The notes under the pieces were generated by a model. The model was not told the DNA's origin. It saw only the letters and a program-made list of their open reading frames with translations, and did no database searches. Both the position numbers and the translations under genes were made by a program. Below are positions 44,626 through 52,945 of a stretch of 64,000 bases of DNA, in pieces. Every line of letters begins with the position of its first letter. Position 1 is the stretch's first letter. Origin of the DNA: Nesterenkonia lacusekhoensis (GTDB taxonomy: Bacteria > Actinomycetota > Actinomycetes > Actinomycetales > Micrococcaceae). The stretch lies in the NCBI RefSeq assembly GCF_017876395.1, contig NZ_JAGINX010000001.1, positions 2,480,001 to 2,544,000 of the forward strand, written 5' to 3'.

Positions 44626-45534
44626 GTGACCTCAGAACCGCGCGTCGACCGTTCGTACGACTCCGCACACACAGATGCGGGGGCCGGAGCCCCCGCAGAA
44701 GCCGTCGCCCACCCGGGGCGCCCCCGCCTGGTGGCCTTCGACATCGACGGCACGCTGTTGGGCTCCGATAAGGTCCCCCAGCCGGGCACGTTGCGTGCCT
44801 TCGAGGCGATGCGCGCCGCCGGCACTCGGATCATGCTGGCCTCCGGCCGGCCGATCCCCGGGCTGAAGGCTCTCGCCGCCCGCTGCGGCCTGGGAGGGGA
44901 CCTGATCTTCGCCGGACTCAACGGGTCTGTGGTGGTGGACCAGGCCAGCGAGGAGACCCTCGCGCGGCACCCGGTCCCCGCGGAGACCGCCCAACCGATC
45001 ATCGAGCTGGGCCGACAGCACGGCGTGGTGGTCATGCTCCCGCACGACGCCGAACTGGTGGTCGGCTCCGAGCATGCGGATCACCCCCAGGTGAGGCATG
45101 AGGCGGCCGGCAACGGGCTGACCGTCCGCGGGATCGGGGATATCGCCCGCCCGGACATCGCTCCCACCAAAGTGCTCTTCAGCGCAGAGCGTCCCGAGCT
45201 GGAGGTCCTGGAGCAACGGCTGCGGGCCGAGTATGCCGATCAGATCGAGCTGACCTACTCCTCACCCATCTACTTGGAGGCCACGGCGGCGGGAGTGGAC
45301 AAGTCCACCGCCATCGGCGACTTCTGCCGGACTCAGGGCATCGCAGCGGAGGAGACCATGGCCTTCGGCGACAACGGCAATGATGTGACCATGCTGCGCG
45401 CCGCCGGCGTCGGGGTGGCCATGGGCAACGGGATCGCCGAGGCCAAGGAGGCCGCCGACGTCGTGACCAGCACCAACGACGATGAAGGCATCGCCCGCGT
45501 GCTGTCTCAGCACTTCGCCGTAGAGATCAGCTGA
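44626..45534 (+). CDS. HAD-superfamily phosphatase (Cof type)
   Basis: HAD motif I is LVAFDIDGTLLGSDKVPQPG (about residues 36-55), motif II is in IMLASGRPIPG, and motifs III/IV are SSPIYLEATAAGVDKSTAIG and TMAFGDNGNDVTMLRAAGVG. A C2 cap of the Cof subclass lies between. Such enzymes hydrolyse sugar phosphates or nucleotides; the substrate is not predictable. The GTG at 44626 removes an unlikely upstream extension that overlaps the dnaB terminator. Confidence 0.9.
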   Translation: MTSEPRVDRSYDSAHTDAGAGAPAEAVAHPGRPRLVAFDIDGTLLGSDKVPQPGTLRAFEAMRAAGTRIMLASGRPIPGLKALAARCGLGGDLIFAGLNGSVVVDQASEETLARHPVPAETAQPIIELGRQHGVVVMLPHDAELVVGSEHADHPQVRHEAAGNGLTVRGIGDIARPDIAPTKVLFSAERPELEVLEQRLRAEYADQIELTYSSPIYLEATAAGVDKSTAIGDFCRTQGIAAEETMAFGDNGNDVTMLRAAGVGVAMGNGIAEAKEAADVVTSTNDDEGIARVLSQHFAVEIS

Positions 45535-45543
45535 AGCTCCGGC

Positions 45544-45990
45544 TCAGGTGAAGACCCCGAGGATCCGGTCCAGGAAGACGAAGCCGAGCACGGCGTAGAC
45601 CAGCCCGATCCAGAGGCTGTGGGTGAGGCTCTTCCAGAAGCGGCCGGTGCCGATCACCAGCCCGAAGGCCCACGGCACGCAGGCCAGCACGTACCCTGCG
45701 GCGATCATCCAGAGTCCGATGAACTCGGTCTCGGCCACCATCCACAGACCCACGCTCAGGCACCACAGCATAGTGGGCTCGAAGAGCATGGCGGCCAGGA
45801 TCAGAGCGGTGACGGTCGCCCACAGCCAGCGGCCCCAGGCGATGCCTCCGCGGAGCAGGCGCGACCGTTTCGAGGCGTTCTCAGCTGATGTGCGTTCCCG
45901 CTGGCCGCTGCGCGTCTTCTGGCTGGCTGCGGCGGCCGGATTCCGGGTGGGGGAGGGTTTCTTCGCCGGAGCCTTCTTCTTTCTGCTCAC
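45544..45990 (-). CDS. Small membrane protein of unknown function
   Basis: This 148-residue protein has a Lys/Ala/Ser-rich cytoplasmic lead (about 1-48, starting MSRKKKAPAKKPSPTR). Four hydrophobic segments follow: LWATVTALILAAMLF, MLWCLSVGLWMVAETEFIGL, WMIAAGYVLACVPWAFGLVI and LWIGLVYAVLGFVFL. No family is recognised. The GTG start follows CTGGAG and lies 10 bp after a 49-residue membrane peptide gene on the same strand, so the two are probably one transcript. Confidence 0.7.
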   Translation of the reverse strand: MSRKKKAPAKKPSPTRNPAAAASQKTRSGQRERTSAENASKRSRLLRGGIAWGRWLWATVTALILAAMLFEPTMLWCLSVGLWMVAETEFIGLWMIAAGYVLACVPWAFGLVIGTGRFWKSLTHSLWIGLVYAVLGFVFLDRILGVFT

Positions 45991-46000
45991 TCACTCCAGA

Positions 46001-46150
46001 TTACATCCGGCCGAAGTACGGCAGCAGCAGCACCAGGACCAGCAGCGCGATGCCGAGCACCAGGCAGATGCCCACTGCACGGTTGGAGGAGGGCGCAGAG
46101 TGGCTGCCCTCCGGGCTGTGGTGCGTTCCTTCCGGCTCCCGCGACGTCAT
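46001..46150 (-). CDS. Small single-span membrane peptide (49 residues)
   Basis: ATG to TAA encodes 49 residues: a hydrophilic lead (MTSREPEGTHHSPEGSHSAP) and one helix, VGICLVLGIALLVLVLLLPY, ending FGRM. A GAGGTG ribosome binding site is present. Although below usual length limits, the composition, binding site and tight spacing to the following membrane gene support a real gene. Function unknown. Confidence 0.6.
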   Translation of the reverse strand: MTSREPEGTHHSPEGSHSAPSSNRAVGICLVLGIALLVLVLLLPYFGRM

Positions 46151-46267
46151 GAGCACCTCGCTGCGCGGATAGGGACCAGGTACGTCACCTGCGCAACTGT
46201 AGGCAGACTTGCTGGAAACGGCCTGAGCGGAGCGTCAACCGGGGCTCGGCAGGCTCCCGACGTCGGC

Positions 46268-47662
46268 TCAGACCCGCCGGGCGGCGGCTGAGGGTGCCAC
46301 GTCGAGGAAGCGCAGGCCCGAGTCGACCTTCAGCGCGGCCGCGGCCACATCGGCGATCCTGTCCTCGTGGACGAGCACCAGCACCGATCCGCCGAACCCG
46401 CCGCCGATCAGGCGGGCCCCGGCGGCGCCGGCGCCCAGGGCGGCGTCGACGATCCGGTCTGCGGCCGGGAAGGACACCTCAGCCTCATCGCGCATGCTCA
46501 CGTGGCCTGCTGTCATGATCTCGCCGATCTCAGCGGCCATATGGTCCAACCCGAAGGCCTCCTCGGCCAGCAGCGTGTGCAGCTTCTCGGAGCGGAGCAT
46601 CTCCATCAGCGCATGCTTGAGGCGACGCCGACAGGAGGCGGGATCGTAGTCCTGGCCGTCCGGGCCGGTGATCCGGGCGCGGTCGGCGGTCTTCTCGTCG
46701 AACTCGGCCAGACGTTCGGAGACGTGCAGCTTCTTGGGCTTGCGCTCCGGCAGAGCCTCGCGCAGCTGGTGGCCCTCGGCCGCGGAGAAGCCCAGCAGTG
46801 CGCCGGCGGCCTCGGCCTCGGCGCGCCGGGCGGCGAACTGGCCGTCTCCCAGCCAGTGCGCCTGGCGGGTGTCCACAGCGAGGAAGCGATAGCCGCGCAG
46901 CAGGCAGGCGGCGTTGAGCTGGCTCACCGTGAAGTCGCGGCAGTCCAGGGAGAGGATCCGGTTCTCTGCCCCACGCAGGCTCACCGTCTGATCCAGGCCG
47001 CCGGTTCCGGCGCCCACGAACTCCACCTCGGCGCGGATGCAGGCCTGGGCGAGCAGCGCCCGGTGATCATCGGACAGTGCGGAGGTCAGCTCGTCCTCCG
47101 GGTGTTCGTGGCCCAGAGGCGTGCCCAAGCCCACGAAGGCCAGGGCGCAGGCGCATTCCAGTGCGGCCGAGGAGGAGAGCCCGCCGCCGACCGGGACGGT
47201 GGAGAGGATCAGCAGATCCGCGCCGAAGCCGTCCTCAGGGGTGAGATCTGTCACCAGGGCGGGGTCGGCGTCGTCGGTGATGTCCACCGCGTCGGTCCCC
47301 AAGCCTTGCAGCGCCCAGAGGACGCCCGAGACGTAGTGGGTCCAGGAGGGGGCGTCCGGCCCGGAGGCGATGACTCCGCTGTCCAGCTCGGGGTCCAGGG
47401 TGCGCATCTGCAGGATGCCGTCGGTGCGCGGGGCGGCCGCCACGTAGGTGCCGTGGGGCAGGGCCATCGGCAGGCAGCGGCCGCCGTGGAAGTCGATGTG
47501 CTCCCCGTTGAGGTTGGCGCGGCCGGGGGCGAACCAGGTTCCAGCGGCTTCGCGTCCGAAGGTGTTGAGGAACTGAGCCCCCAGGTCTTGGGTGATCTGT
47601 TCAGGGTCTCCGGCAGGGTGCCGGGCGGCGTCGAGTGTTCGCACGAGGCACCATTGTGCCAC
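46268..47662 (-). CDS. galK: Galactokinase
   Basis: GalK phosphorylates galactose (GHMP kinase family). The galactokinase signature is PGRANLNGEHIDFHGGRCLP (family consensus GRVNLIGEHTDYN). The ATP-binding motif is STVPVGGGLSSSAALECACA, and motif 3 is GARLIGGGFGGSVLVLVHED. The 464-residue length is somewhat above the usual 390-420. No other galactose genes are adjacent. The Asn-for-Ile and Ile-for-Thr changes in motif 1 leave the precise sugar open. It is divergent from the ohr gene. Confidence 0.88.
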   Translation of the reverse strand: MAQWCLVRTLDAARHPAGDPEQITQDLGAQFLNTFGREAAGTWFAPGRANLNGEHIDFHGGRCLPMALPHGTYVAAAPRTDGILQMRTLDPELDSGVIASGPDAPSWTHYVSGVLWALQGLGTDAVDITDDADPALVTDLTPEDGFGADLLILSTVPVGGGLSSSAALECACALAFVGLGTPLGHEHPEDELTSALSDDHRALLAQACIRAEVEFVGAGTGGLDQTVSLRGAENRILSLDCRDFTVSQLNAACLLRGYRFLAVDTRQAHWLGDGQFAARRAEAEAAGALLGFSAAEGHQLREALPERKPKKLHVSERLAEFDEKTADRARITGPDGQDYDPASCRRRLKHALMEMLRSEKLHTLLAEEAFGLDHMAAEIGEIMTAGHVSMRDEAEVSFPAADRIVDAALGAGAAGARLIGGGFGGSVLVLVHEDRIADVAAAALKVDSGLRFLDVAPSAAARRV

Positions 47663-47727
47663 TGACTTCCATGTGATGTTCTAAGGGGTGGAAGGTCTCT
47701 TCCCCCATCGAATGAGAGGACACGAAG

Positions 47728-48156
47728 ATGGCTGTCGAATCCGTGTACACCGCAGAAGCTCTCGCCACCGGCGGCGGCCGTGATGGCCAGGCCAAGACCA
47801 AGGACGGGGCACTGGACCTGACGCTCGCTCCGCCGAAGGAGATGGGCGGCTCCGGCGACGGTGTGAACCCCGAGCAGCTGTTCGCCACCGGCTGGTCGGC
47901 CTGCTTCCTGGGCGCCCTGAAGAAGGTCGCCGGCGACGACTACAACACCGACGACGCCGCCATCGGCGTGAAGGTCAGCATCGGCAAGGACACCGAGGAC
48001 GACGGCTTCGGCCTGGCCGCTGAGATCGAGGTCGTGCTGCCCCACGAGGAGCAGGCACGCGCTGAGGAGCTCGCGGAGAAGGCCCACGCCTTCTGCCCCT
48101 ACTCCAAGGCCACCCGCGGCAACATCGACGTGAAGGTCACCACCAGCCAGGACTGA
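47728..48156 (+). CDS. ohr: Organic hydroperoxide resistance protein (OsmC/Ohr family)
   Basis: Ohr reduces organic hydroperoxides using two reactive cysteines. Both are present: Cys59 in FATGWSACFLGALKKV and Cys123 in AHAFCPYSKATRGN. The protein begins MAVESVYTAEALATGGGRDG and is 142 residues, the family length. No MarR-type OhrR gene is adjacent. It is preceded by a good ribosome binding site and followed by a bidirectional terminator. Confidence 0.95.
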   Translation: MAVESVYTAEALATGGGRDGQAKTKDGALDLTLAPPKEMGGSGDGVNPEQLFATGWSACFLGALKKVAGDDYNTDDAAIGVKVSIGKDTEDDGFGLAAEIEVVLPHEEQARAEELAEKAHAFCPYSKATRGNIDVKVTTSQD

Positions 48157-48193
48157 TCCCGGCTGTGCGGCGGGCCTATCGGCCCGCGGTGAT

Positions 48194-48240
48194 CGAGAAA
48201 GGCCCTGCGGACTGCGATGCGGTCCGTGGGGCCTTTCTCG
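48194..48240. terminator. Bidirectional terminator after ohr
   Basis: CGAGAAAGGCCC pairs with GGGCCTTTCTCG, with an inner CGGAC/GTCCG extension. It serves ohr and the convergent GntR gene. Confidence 0.92.
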
Positions 48241-48265
48241 TGGCTGTTCTTCCGGGGACTGTGGC

Positions 48266-48616
48266 TCAGCCGCGCCGCAGGCGGTGGATCCAGGCGAGGG
48301 CGTCGTCGTCGGTGTGGCCCAGCGCGGCCATGGACGCCAGATAGTCCTTGGTCAGCTGCTCGGCGGCTTGGGCCGTCGGTTCCTGCAGCACGAAGGTGCC
48401 GCGGCGTCCCCGGCCTTTCACCGCACCGGCCGCCTCCAACTCTCGGTAGGCCCGAGCCACGGTGTTCGGGGCCAGACCGAGATCGCTGGCCAGGCGCCGC
48501 ACCGGGGGCAGAGTCGTCCCTGGGCTCAGCTGCCCCTGCCGGATCTGAGCCATGAGCTGCTCCCGCAGCTGTTCATAGGGCGGGCGAGCGGCATGCGGGT
48601 CGATCCTCAGCATCAT
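48266..48616 (-). CDS. GntR-family transcriptional regulator (YtrA subfamily)
   Basis: This short regulator of 116 residues has the winged helix-turn-helix PPYEQLREQLMAQIRQGQLS, then LPPVRRLASDLGLAPNTVAR and AYRELEAAGAVKGRGRRGTF. Only a small C-terminal helical tail follows, which defines the YtrA group. YtrA regulators normally control the membrane or ABC genes in their own operon. Here the start overlaps the stop of an upstream membrane protein gene, which is its likely target partner. Confidence 0.9.
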   Translation of the reverse strand: MMLRIDPHAARPPYEQLREQLMAQIRQGQLSPGTTLPPVRRLASDLGLAPNTVARAYRELEAAGAVKGRGRRGTFVLQEPTAQAAEQLTKDYLASMAALGHTDDDALAWIHRLRRG

Positions 48617-49659
48617 GCGGAATCCCGCCTGTGCCGCGGTTCCGCAGGGGGCGCACCGCCGTCGGAATCTGTTCCACGGGGCTCGGCAGCGCCGGACTCA
48701 ACAGTGCCGGGCAGGGCAAGCTCTGAGGCTGCCGTAGCCGAGTCCCCAAGGCCGGCTTCCACGCCTCCGTCAGTGAAGTCGGTGCCTGCCCACAGCCTCC
48801 GGAGCACATGCCGGTGCGTCCCCCGACCGAACTCCTTCAGCAGCGGCACCAGGAAGATGCCGACCAGCAGCAGGGTGACCAAGAACATGCCTGAGCCCAC
48901 GAGCAGCGTCTCGTCCATGGCATCCTCGCGCACCTCAGGGGCGGTGGCCACCAGCCCCACTGGGGTGACAGCCAGCAGGCAGGTCAGCCCGGACAGCGCG
49001 ACGGGCAGGGCGTAGAGGTGGCGCAGCGCTTCGGAGCGGCAGCAGTCGTCCCAGGCCAGCTCGAGTTCGGAACCGGCATGTTGGGGCCGGCGGAGCACCG
49101 CGGCAGCTGTCAGCTCCACGGCGAACCAACAGAGGGCCAGCGTCGGCACGCTCACTCCGGCGGTCGTCATCCAGTCCCACCACAGGCCGGCCGCGGGGAC
49201 CTCGAACGGCGCGTAGTTCAGTGCCGTCCAGGCCAGCAGCACGGCTGCGACGGCCAGCGGCGGTCCCACCCGGGCGGCCCACAGCAGCCCCTCGGGAACG
49301 TAGTCGGACTTCTCGGTGGCCTGCAGACGGGCCACACGGGGTCCGTCAGGCAGCCGGCCCTTGCGGCCGAGCAGGGTGGTCGCCGTCCCGCCGCAGGCCA
49401 TGCCCAGCAGGGCGGCGAGCACTACCAGACCACCGTGCTGGTCAGCGAGCTCGGACAACAGAAGAACAGCAGCGCCGACCGCTAGGCCGAGCAGCCCACC
49501 GATCTGGGTGGTACGGGCTTGGGCACGCAGACGTCGACTCACCGGGCGGTGCAGCGCCGAGGGCAGGGGGAGTCCGGTCTTCTGCTCCGCAGGGCTGGGA
49601 CTGCTCGCGGCGGAGAGGATGATGGCCAGGGCGATGAAGCTCCACAGGATGAAGCTCAT
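48613..49659 (-). CDS. Multi-spanning membrane protein co-transcribed with GntR regulator
   Basis: This 348-residue protein has about seven hydrophobic segments: FILWSFIALAIILSAA at the N-terminus, IGGLLGLAVGAAVLLL, GLVVLAALLGMACGG, PPLAVAAVLLAWTALNY, VSVPTLALCWFAVELTAAAV, LTCLLAVTPVGLVAT and LVTLLLVGIFLVPLL. A polar acidic tail of about 65 residues follows. It resembles the DUF1648/SdpI-like membrane proteins that travel with YtrA-type regulators, but no diagnostic motif is certain. It overlaps the GntR start by 4 bp. Confidence 0.7.
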   Translation of the reverse strand: MSFILWSFIALAIILSAASSPSPAEQKTGLPLPSALHRPVSRRLRAQARTTQIGGLLGLAVGAAVLLLSELADQHGGLVVLAALLGMACGGTATTLLGRKGRLPDGPRVARLQATEKSDYVPEGLLWAARVGPPLAVAAVLLAWTALNYAPFEVPAAGLWWDWMTTAGVSVPTLALCWFAVELTAAAVLRRPQHAGSELELAWDDCCRSEALRHLYALPVALSGLTCLLAVTPVGLVATAPEVREDAMDETLLVGSGMFLVTLLLVGIFLVPLLKEFGRGTHRHVLRRLWAGTDFTDGGVEAGLGDSATAASELALPGTVESGAAEPRGTDSDGGAPPAEPRHRRDSA

Positions 49660-49684
49660 GACACGTCCTTCCGTCGCGATACTG

Positions 49685-50926
49685 CTAACTATGTGTCAAT
49701 ACAGAATCCCCGACAAGAGCTCCGGGCTGGGAAGGAGAGTCAGCCCGTGCAGACGCCACAAGCGGTGTGGTCCGCTCCGGCTCCAGCGGCACCGTCATGC
49801 TGCTGGTCGCCGGTGAGCCTGCGTTGACCGAAAGGCGCAGCCGCGGGCCCTCGCCACCTGCGCGGGGCGAGAGTCCGGCGCCCAGCACGACGGCGGTTCC
49901 AAGCTCGGCCCGCTCGAGCGCCTCCGCGACCAGGTTCAGATACTCGGCCTCCACCGCCTCGACGTCCAATTCAGCCTCGGTCTGGGCCAGGGTGCCCAGC
50001 ACATCCGCCGTGTGCCCGGCGCCGTGCTCGCGGCCCTCCAGGGTCAGGACGAAGCGGTGCTCCGGATGATGCTGTTGCAGCCGGTGCTGAGCGCGAAGCA
50101 TCAGCGACGCCGCCGAGGTGCGCTGCAGGCGTCCGGCGCCAGCAGAATCCAGCAGACCTGCAGTGTTCTCCAGGCCAGCAGTCTTCTCCAGATCAGCCGG
50201 GACCATCAGATCGTTCAGCGGCACAGTGGGCTCAGTCGCCTCGTCAGGAAGGGGGCGGACCGGGGTCACCATCCAGTCGGCGTCGTCGTGTCGTCTGCGC
50301 CGGCGTCGGCCCAGGATCTGCTGGACCAGCCCGATGCCGAACCAGGACGCTGCGCTGACCAGCAGCAGTGCGGCCGTGGAGATCCAGGTGAAGGTCCAGA
50401 GCGTGTCTGCGACGTCCTCCTCTGCGGCGGCGGTGAAGTGCACCACGAGGAAGGCGCCGTCCTGATCGGTGAGGACCTTGCCCCAGCGGATCTCGCCGAA
50501 GCCGGGGGCTGCCTCCGCGCCGGAGGCGGCGTCGGCCTGCAGTAGGGAGTCGAAGGCGGGGCTCTCCTCGACGAACCGCTGACCCATGCCCTCCTGCGAG
50601 TTGTCCAGGAGGATGGTCTCGCCCCCGGAGACCGCCACCAGCACCGTGTGCTCCTCCGGAGCCCGGCGGGCCAGGAACTCGCGCATCAGGGCCTCCTCGG
50701 TGTCGAGCTGCTCACCTGATCCGGCCCGGAGGTCCTCGGAGCTCTGGCCGCCCTCCACCGAAGCGATGAACTCGTCCACTCCGTCCACGATGGCCTCATC
50801 AGCGCTGCGGTCGACCTGATTCAGCAGCACGGTCCGCACCGTCAGCAGCGTCAGCAGCAGCACGAGGGCGCCGTTCACCCCGATCAGGGCTACGAGCGTC
50901 ATGCGGGTGCGAGCGTTCTGGGTCAT
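49685..50926 (-). CDS. Sensor-like two-TM protein lacking recognisable kinase motifs
   Basis: 413 residues. TM1 (TLVALIGVNGALVLLLTLLT, about 11-30) and TM2 (FTWISTAALLLVSAASWFGI, about 205-225) flank an extracytoplasmic domain of about 170 residues. This is the layout of a sensor histidine kinase (RTVLLNQVDRSADEAIVDGV is typical just after TM1). The cytoplasmic part after the Arg-rich stop (GRRRRRRHDD) shows no H-box, N-box or G-box. EAVEAEYLNLVAEALERAEL could be a decayed ATPase helix. The ATG at 50926 is six bases after a perfect AGGAGG, whereas the ATG at 50932 abuts it. No response regulator is adjacent. Confidence 0.7.
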   Translation of the reverse strand: MTQNARTRMTLVALIGVNGALVLLLTLLTVRTVLLNQVDRSADEAIVDGVDEFIASVEGGQSSEDLRAGSGEQLDTEEALMREFLARRAPEEHTVLVAVSGGETILLDNSQEGMGQRFVEESPAFDSLLQADAASGAEAAPGFGEIRWGKVLTDQDGAFLVVHFTAAAEEDVADTLWTFTWISTAALLLVSAASWFGIGLVQQILGRRRRRRHDDADWMVTPVRPLPDEATEPTVPLNDLMVPADLEKTAGLENTAGLLDSAGAGRLQRTSAASLMLRAQHRLQQHHPEHRFVLTLEGREHGAGHTADVLGTLAQTEAELDVEAVEAEYLNLVAEALERAELGTAVVLGAGLSPRAGGEGPRLRLSVNAGSPATSSMTVPLEPERTTPLVASARADSPSQPGALVGDSVLTHS

Positions 50927-51040
50927 CCTCATCCTCCTGGCCCCAGCATGCTGGGCTTCTGTGAGAGGCAGATGAGAGTGAGGGGCCAGCGGCGGCCGGA
51001 GTCCCTGGGCGAATCTGTTCACATTTGAAACGATGGGCCC

Positions 51041-52285
51041 ATGAGCGCCGAAGCCAATCCCGTCAACGCCACTGAGCAGGTCTGCATCAACAGCTCGGAC
51101 ACGGTGCAGGAGCTCAGCTCCTCCAGCGGACTGCGCGACGGAGTGGTCGTGGGGGAGTCCGGCGTCGAAATGCTCGAGCCGCGCGAGGTGCCGTTGGGCG
51201 GGCCGCGTGCCATGCAGGTCCGACGGACGCTGCCTCAGCGGGCGCGCTCGCTGGTGGGGGCCTGGTGCTTTCTGGACTTCTACGGGCCCGATGACCTGAC
51301 CGAGGCCCAGCCGATGCGCGTGCCGCGCCATCCCCACACCGGTCTGGCCACCGTCTCCTGGCTGTTCTGCGGACGGATCGACCATATGGACTCGGCCGGC
51401 AACTGGGCCACCGTCCGGCCCGGCGACGTGGTGCTGATGAACGCCGGCCGCGGCATCTCCCATTCGGAGTACTCGACGGCGGACACCAAGGTCCTCCACG
51501 GCGCTCAGCTCTGGTACGCGTTCCCGGATGAGCACCGGTTCGTGGAGCCATCACTGGATGCCCACCGGCCCGAACCCGTCCGCGGCGACGGCTGGGAGGC
51601 GAAGGTCTTTCTGGGTTCCCTGCTGGGGTACGACTCCCCGGTGAAGACCTACATCCCCCTCACCGGGGCTGAGCTGCGTCTGGAACCGGGAACGGTGCTG
51701 GAGATCGAGGTCCCCGAAGACCACGAGCACGCGCTGCTGCAGGTCACCGGGGCGGTGCGCTTCAACGGTGAGGACATCCCGGAGGACCACCTGGGCGTGG
51801 TGGAGACCGGCAGTTCGGTGCTGCGTGTGGAGGCCCGCGAGGAGCCGGTGCTGGCGCTGCTGATCGGCGGCGAACCGCTGGGCGAGCAGATCGTCATGTG
51901 GTGGAACTTCGTAGGCCGCTCCCATGAGGAGGTGGCCGCCTACCGCGCCGCCTATCAGGCGGAGATGGGCTTCGAGGCGCCGCAGGAGGATTCGCCGATG
52001 TTCGCACGGCTGGGACTCGACGGCGCCGCGGACGGTGCGGGAGCCGGCGTCGGGAGCTCCGGTGGGCGTGAGACTGCGGCCGAACCCAACGGCGACACTC
52101 GGGAGGTGGACGTGGAGGCCGGTGCGCTCGGCGAACCGATCCAGGGGGAGCTGCGCGATGTCCTGGGCGGGACGCGGTACGACGACGGCCGGCCCTTCCC
52201 GCAGTTCGGAGACTTCCCGGCCGGGCAGTCCGCTCCGCTGCCGGCGCCGCAGCTGCCGAACACCCGCATGAAGCCGCGAGGCTGA
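51041..52285 (+). CDS. Pirin family protein
   Basis: This bicupin of 414 residues has the metal-binding N-terminal cupin block VPRHPHTGLATVSWLFCGRI, HMDSAGNWATVRPGDVVLMN and AGRGISHSEYSTADTKVLHG. The second cupin carries LLIGGEPLGEQIVMWWNFVG and RSHEEVAAYRAAYQAEMGF. Bacterial pirins include quercetinase-like and redox-regulatory proteins. The C-terminal 100 residues are a low-complexity Gly/Glu tail not typical of the family. It is followed by repeats near the FMN reductase gene. Confidence 0.9.
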   Translation: MSAEANPVNATEQVCINSSDTVQELSSSSGLRDGVVVGESGVEMLEPREVPLGGPRAMQVRRTLPQRARSLVGAWCFLDFYGPDDLTEAQPMRVPRHPHTGLATVSWLFCGRIDHMDSAGNWATVRPGDVVLMNAGRGISHSEYSTADTKVLHGAQLWYAFPDEHRFVEPSLDAHRPEPVRGDGWEAKVFLGSLLGYDSPVKTYIPLTGAELRLEPGTVLEIEVPEDHEHALLQVTGAVRFNGEDIPEDHLGVVETGSSVLRVEAREEPVLALLIGGEPLGEQIVMWWNFVGRSHEEVAAYRAAYQAEMGFEAPQEDSPMFARLGLDGAADGAGAGVGSSGGRETAAEPNGDTREVDVEAGALGEPIQGELRDVLGGTRYDDGRPFPQFGDFPAGQSAPLPAPQLPNTRMKPRG

Positions 52286-52288
52286 CGA

Positions 52289-52354
52289 ATCGCGTACCTG
52301 ATTCTCGACGATGAGGTACGCGATCCCGGTATTCACACAGTTCAGGTACACGAT
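52289..52354. promoter_or_regulatory. Three 11-bp operator-like repeats upstream of the FMN reductase
   Basis: ATCGCGTACCT (52289-52299) is the exact inverse of AGGTACGCGAT (52314-52324). A third copy, AGGTACACGAT, lies 30 bp further (52344-52354). The first pair could also form a terminator hairpin for the pirin gene. The third copy and regular 25- and 30-bp spacing suit a repressor site. Confidence 0.55.
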
Positions 52355-52386
52355 TTCCCCGCGGCCAGGCCCGCTAGGGTGGGGCC

Positions 52387-52926
52387 ATGGTGAGAATCGG
52401 CTACATCATCGGCAGCACGGCAGAGGGCTCCCTCAACCAGAAGCTGGCACGGCTCCTGGTGGATCAGGCACCGGAGCGGGCAGAGATGGTCCACATCCCC
52501 ATCCGTCATCTGCCGCTGTATCACCGGGACATGGATGACGACTTCCCGCAGGTCATGGCCGACTATAAGGCCCAGGTCGCAGAGGTGGACGGACTGCTGC
52601 TGGTCAGCCCCGAGCACAACCAGAGCTTCCCCGCCGCGGTGAAGAACGCGCTGGACATCCTCACCCGCCCCCAGGGGAAGAACATCATCGGCGGCCTGCC
52701 GCTGGGGATCGCCGGGGCCTCACCCGGACGGTTCGGCACGATCAACGGCCAGTCCCAGCTGCGTCAGTTCCTCCCGCCTCTGGGCGTGAAGCTCATGGGC
52801 TCACCGGTGCTGGCGGTCCACGCCGCCAAAGAGACCTTCACCGACGACGGCGCCGATGAGCAGACCACCCGGCGCGCGGCCTCCTATATGGAGGCCTTCA
52901 CCGAGTTCGTCGCTGGGCACCGCTGA
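52387..52926 (+). CDS. NADPH-dependent FMN reductase / quinone reductase
   Basis: A flavodoxin-like fold of 179 residues: RIGYIIGSTAEGSLNQKLAR at the phosphate-binding loop, then LLLVSPEHNQSFPAAVKNAL, the SPEYN-type FMN-ring motif of the YieF/ArsH-like group. GGLPLGIAGASPGRFGTING follows. It reduces FMN or quinones with NAD(P)H and often protects against electrophile stress. The neighbouring pirin gene and operator-like repeats suggest redox-responsive control. Confidence 0.9.
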   Translation: MVRIGYIIGSTAEGSLNQKLARLLVDQAPERAEMVHIPIRHLPLYHRDMDDDFPQVMADYKAQVAEVDGLLLVSPEHNQSFPAAVKNALDILTRPQGKNIIGGLPLGIAGASPGRFGTINGQSQLRQFLPPLGVKLMGSPVLAVHAAKETFTDDGADEQTTRRAASYMEAFTEFVAGHR

Positions 52927-52945
52927 GGGCCGGGAAGGCGCAGCC

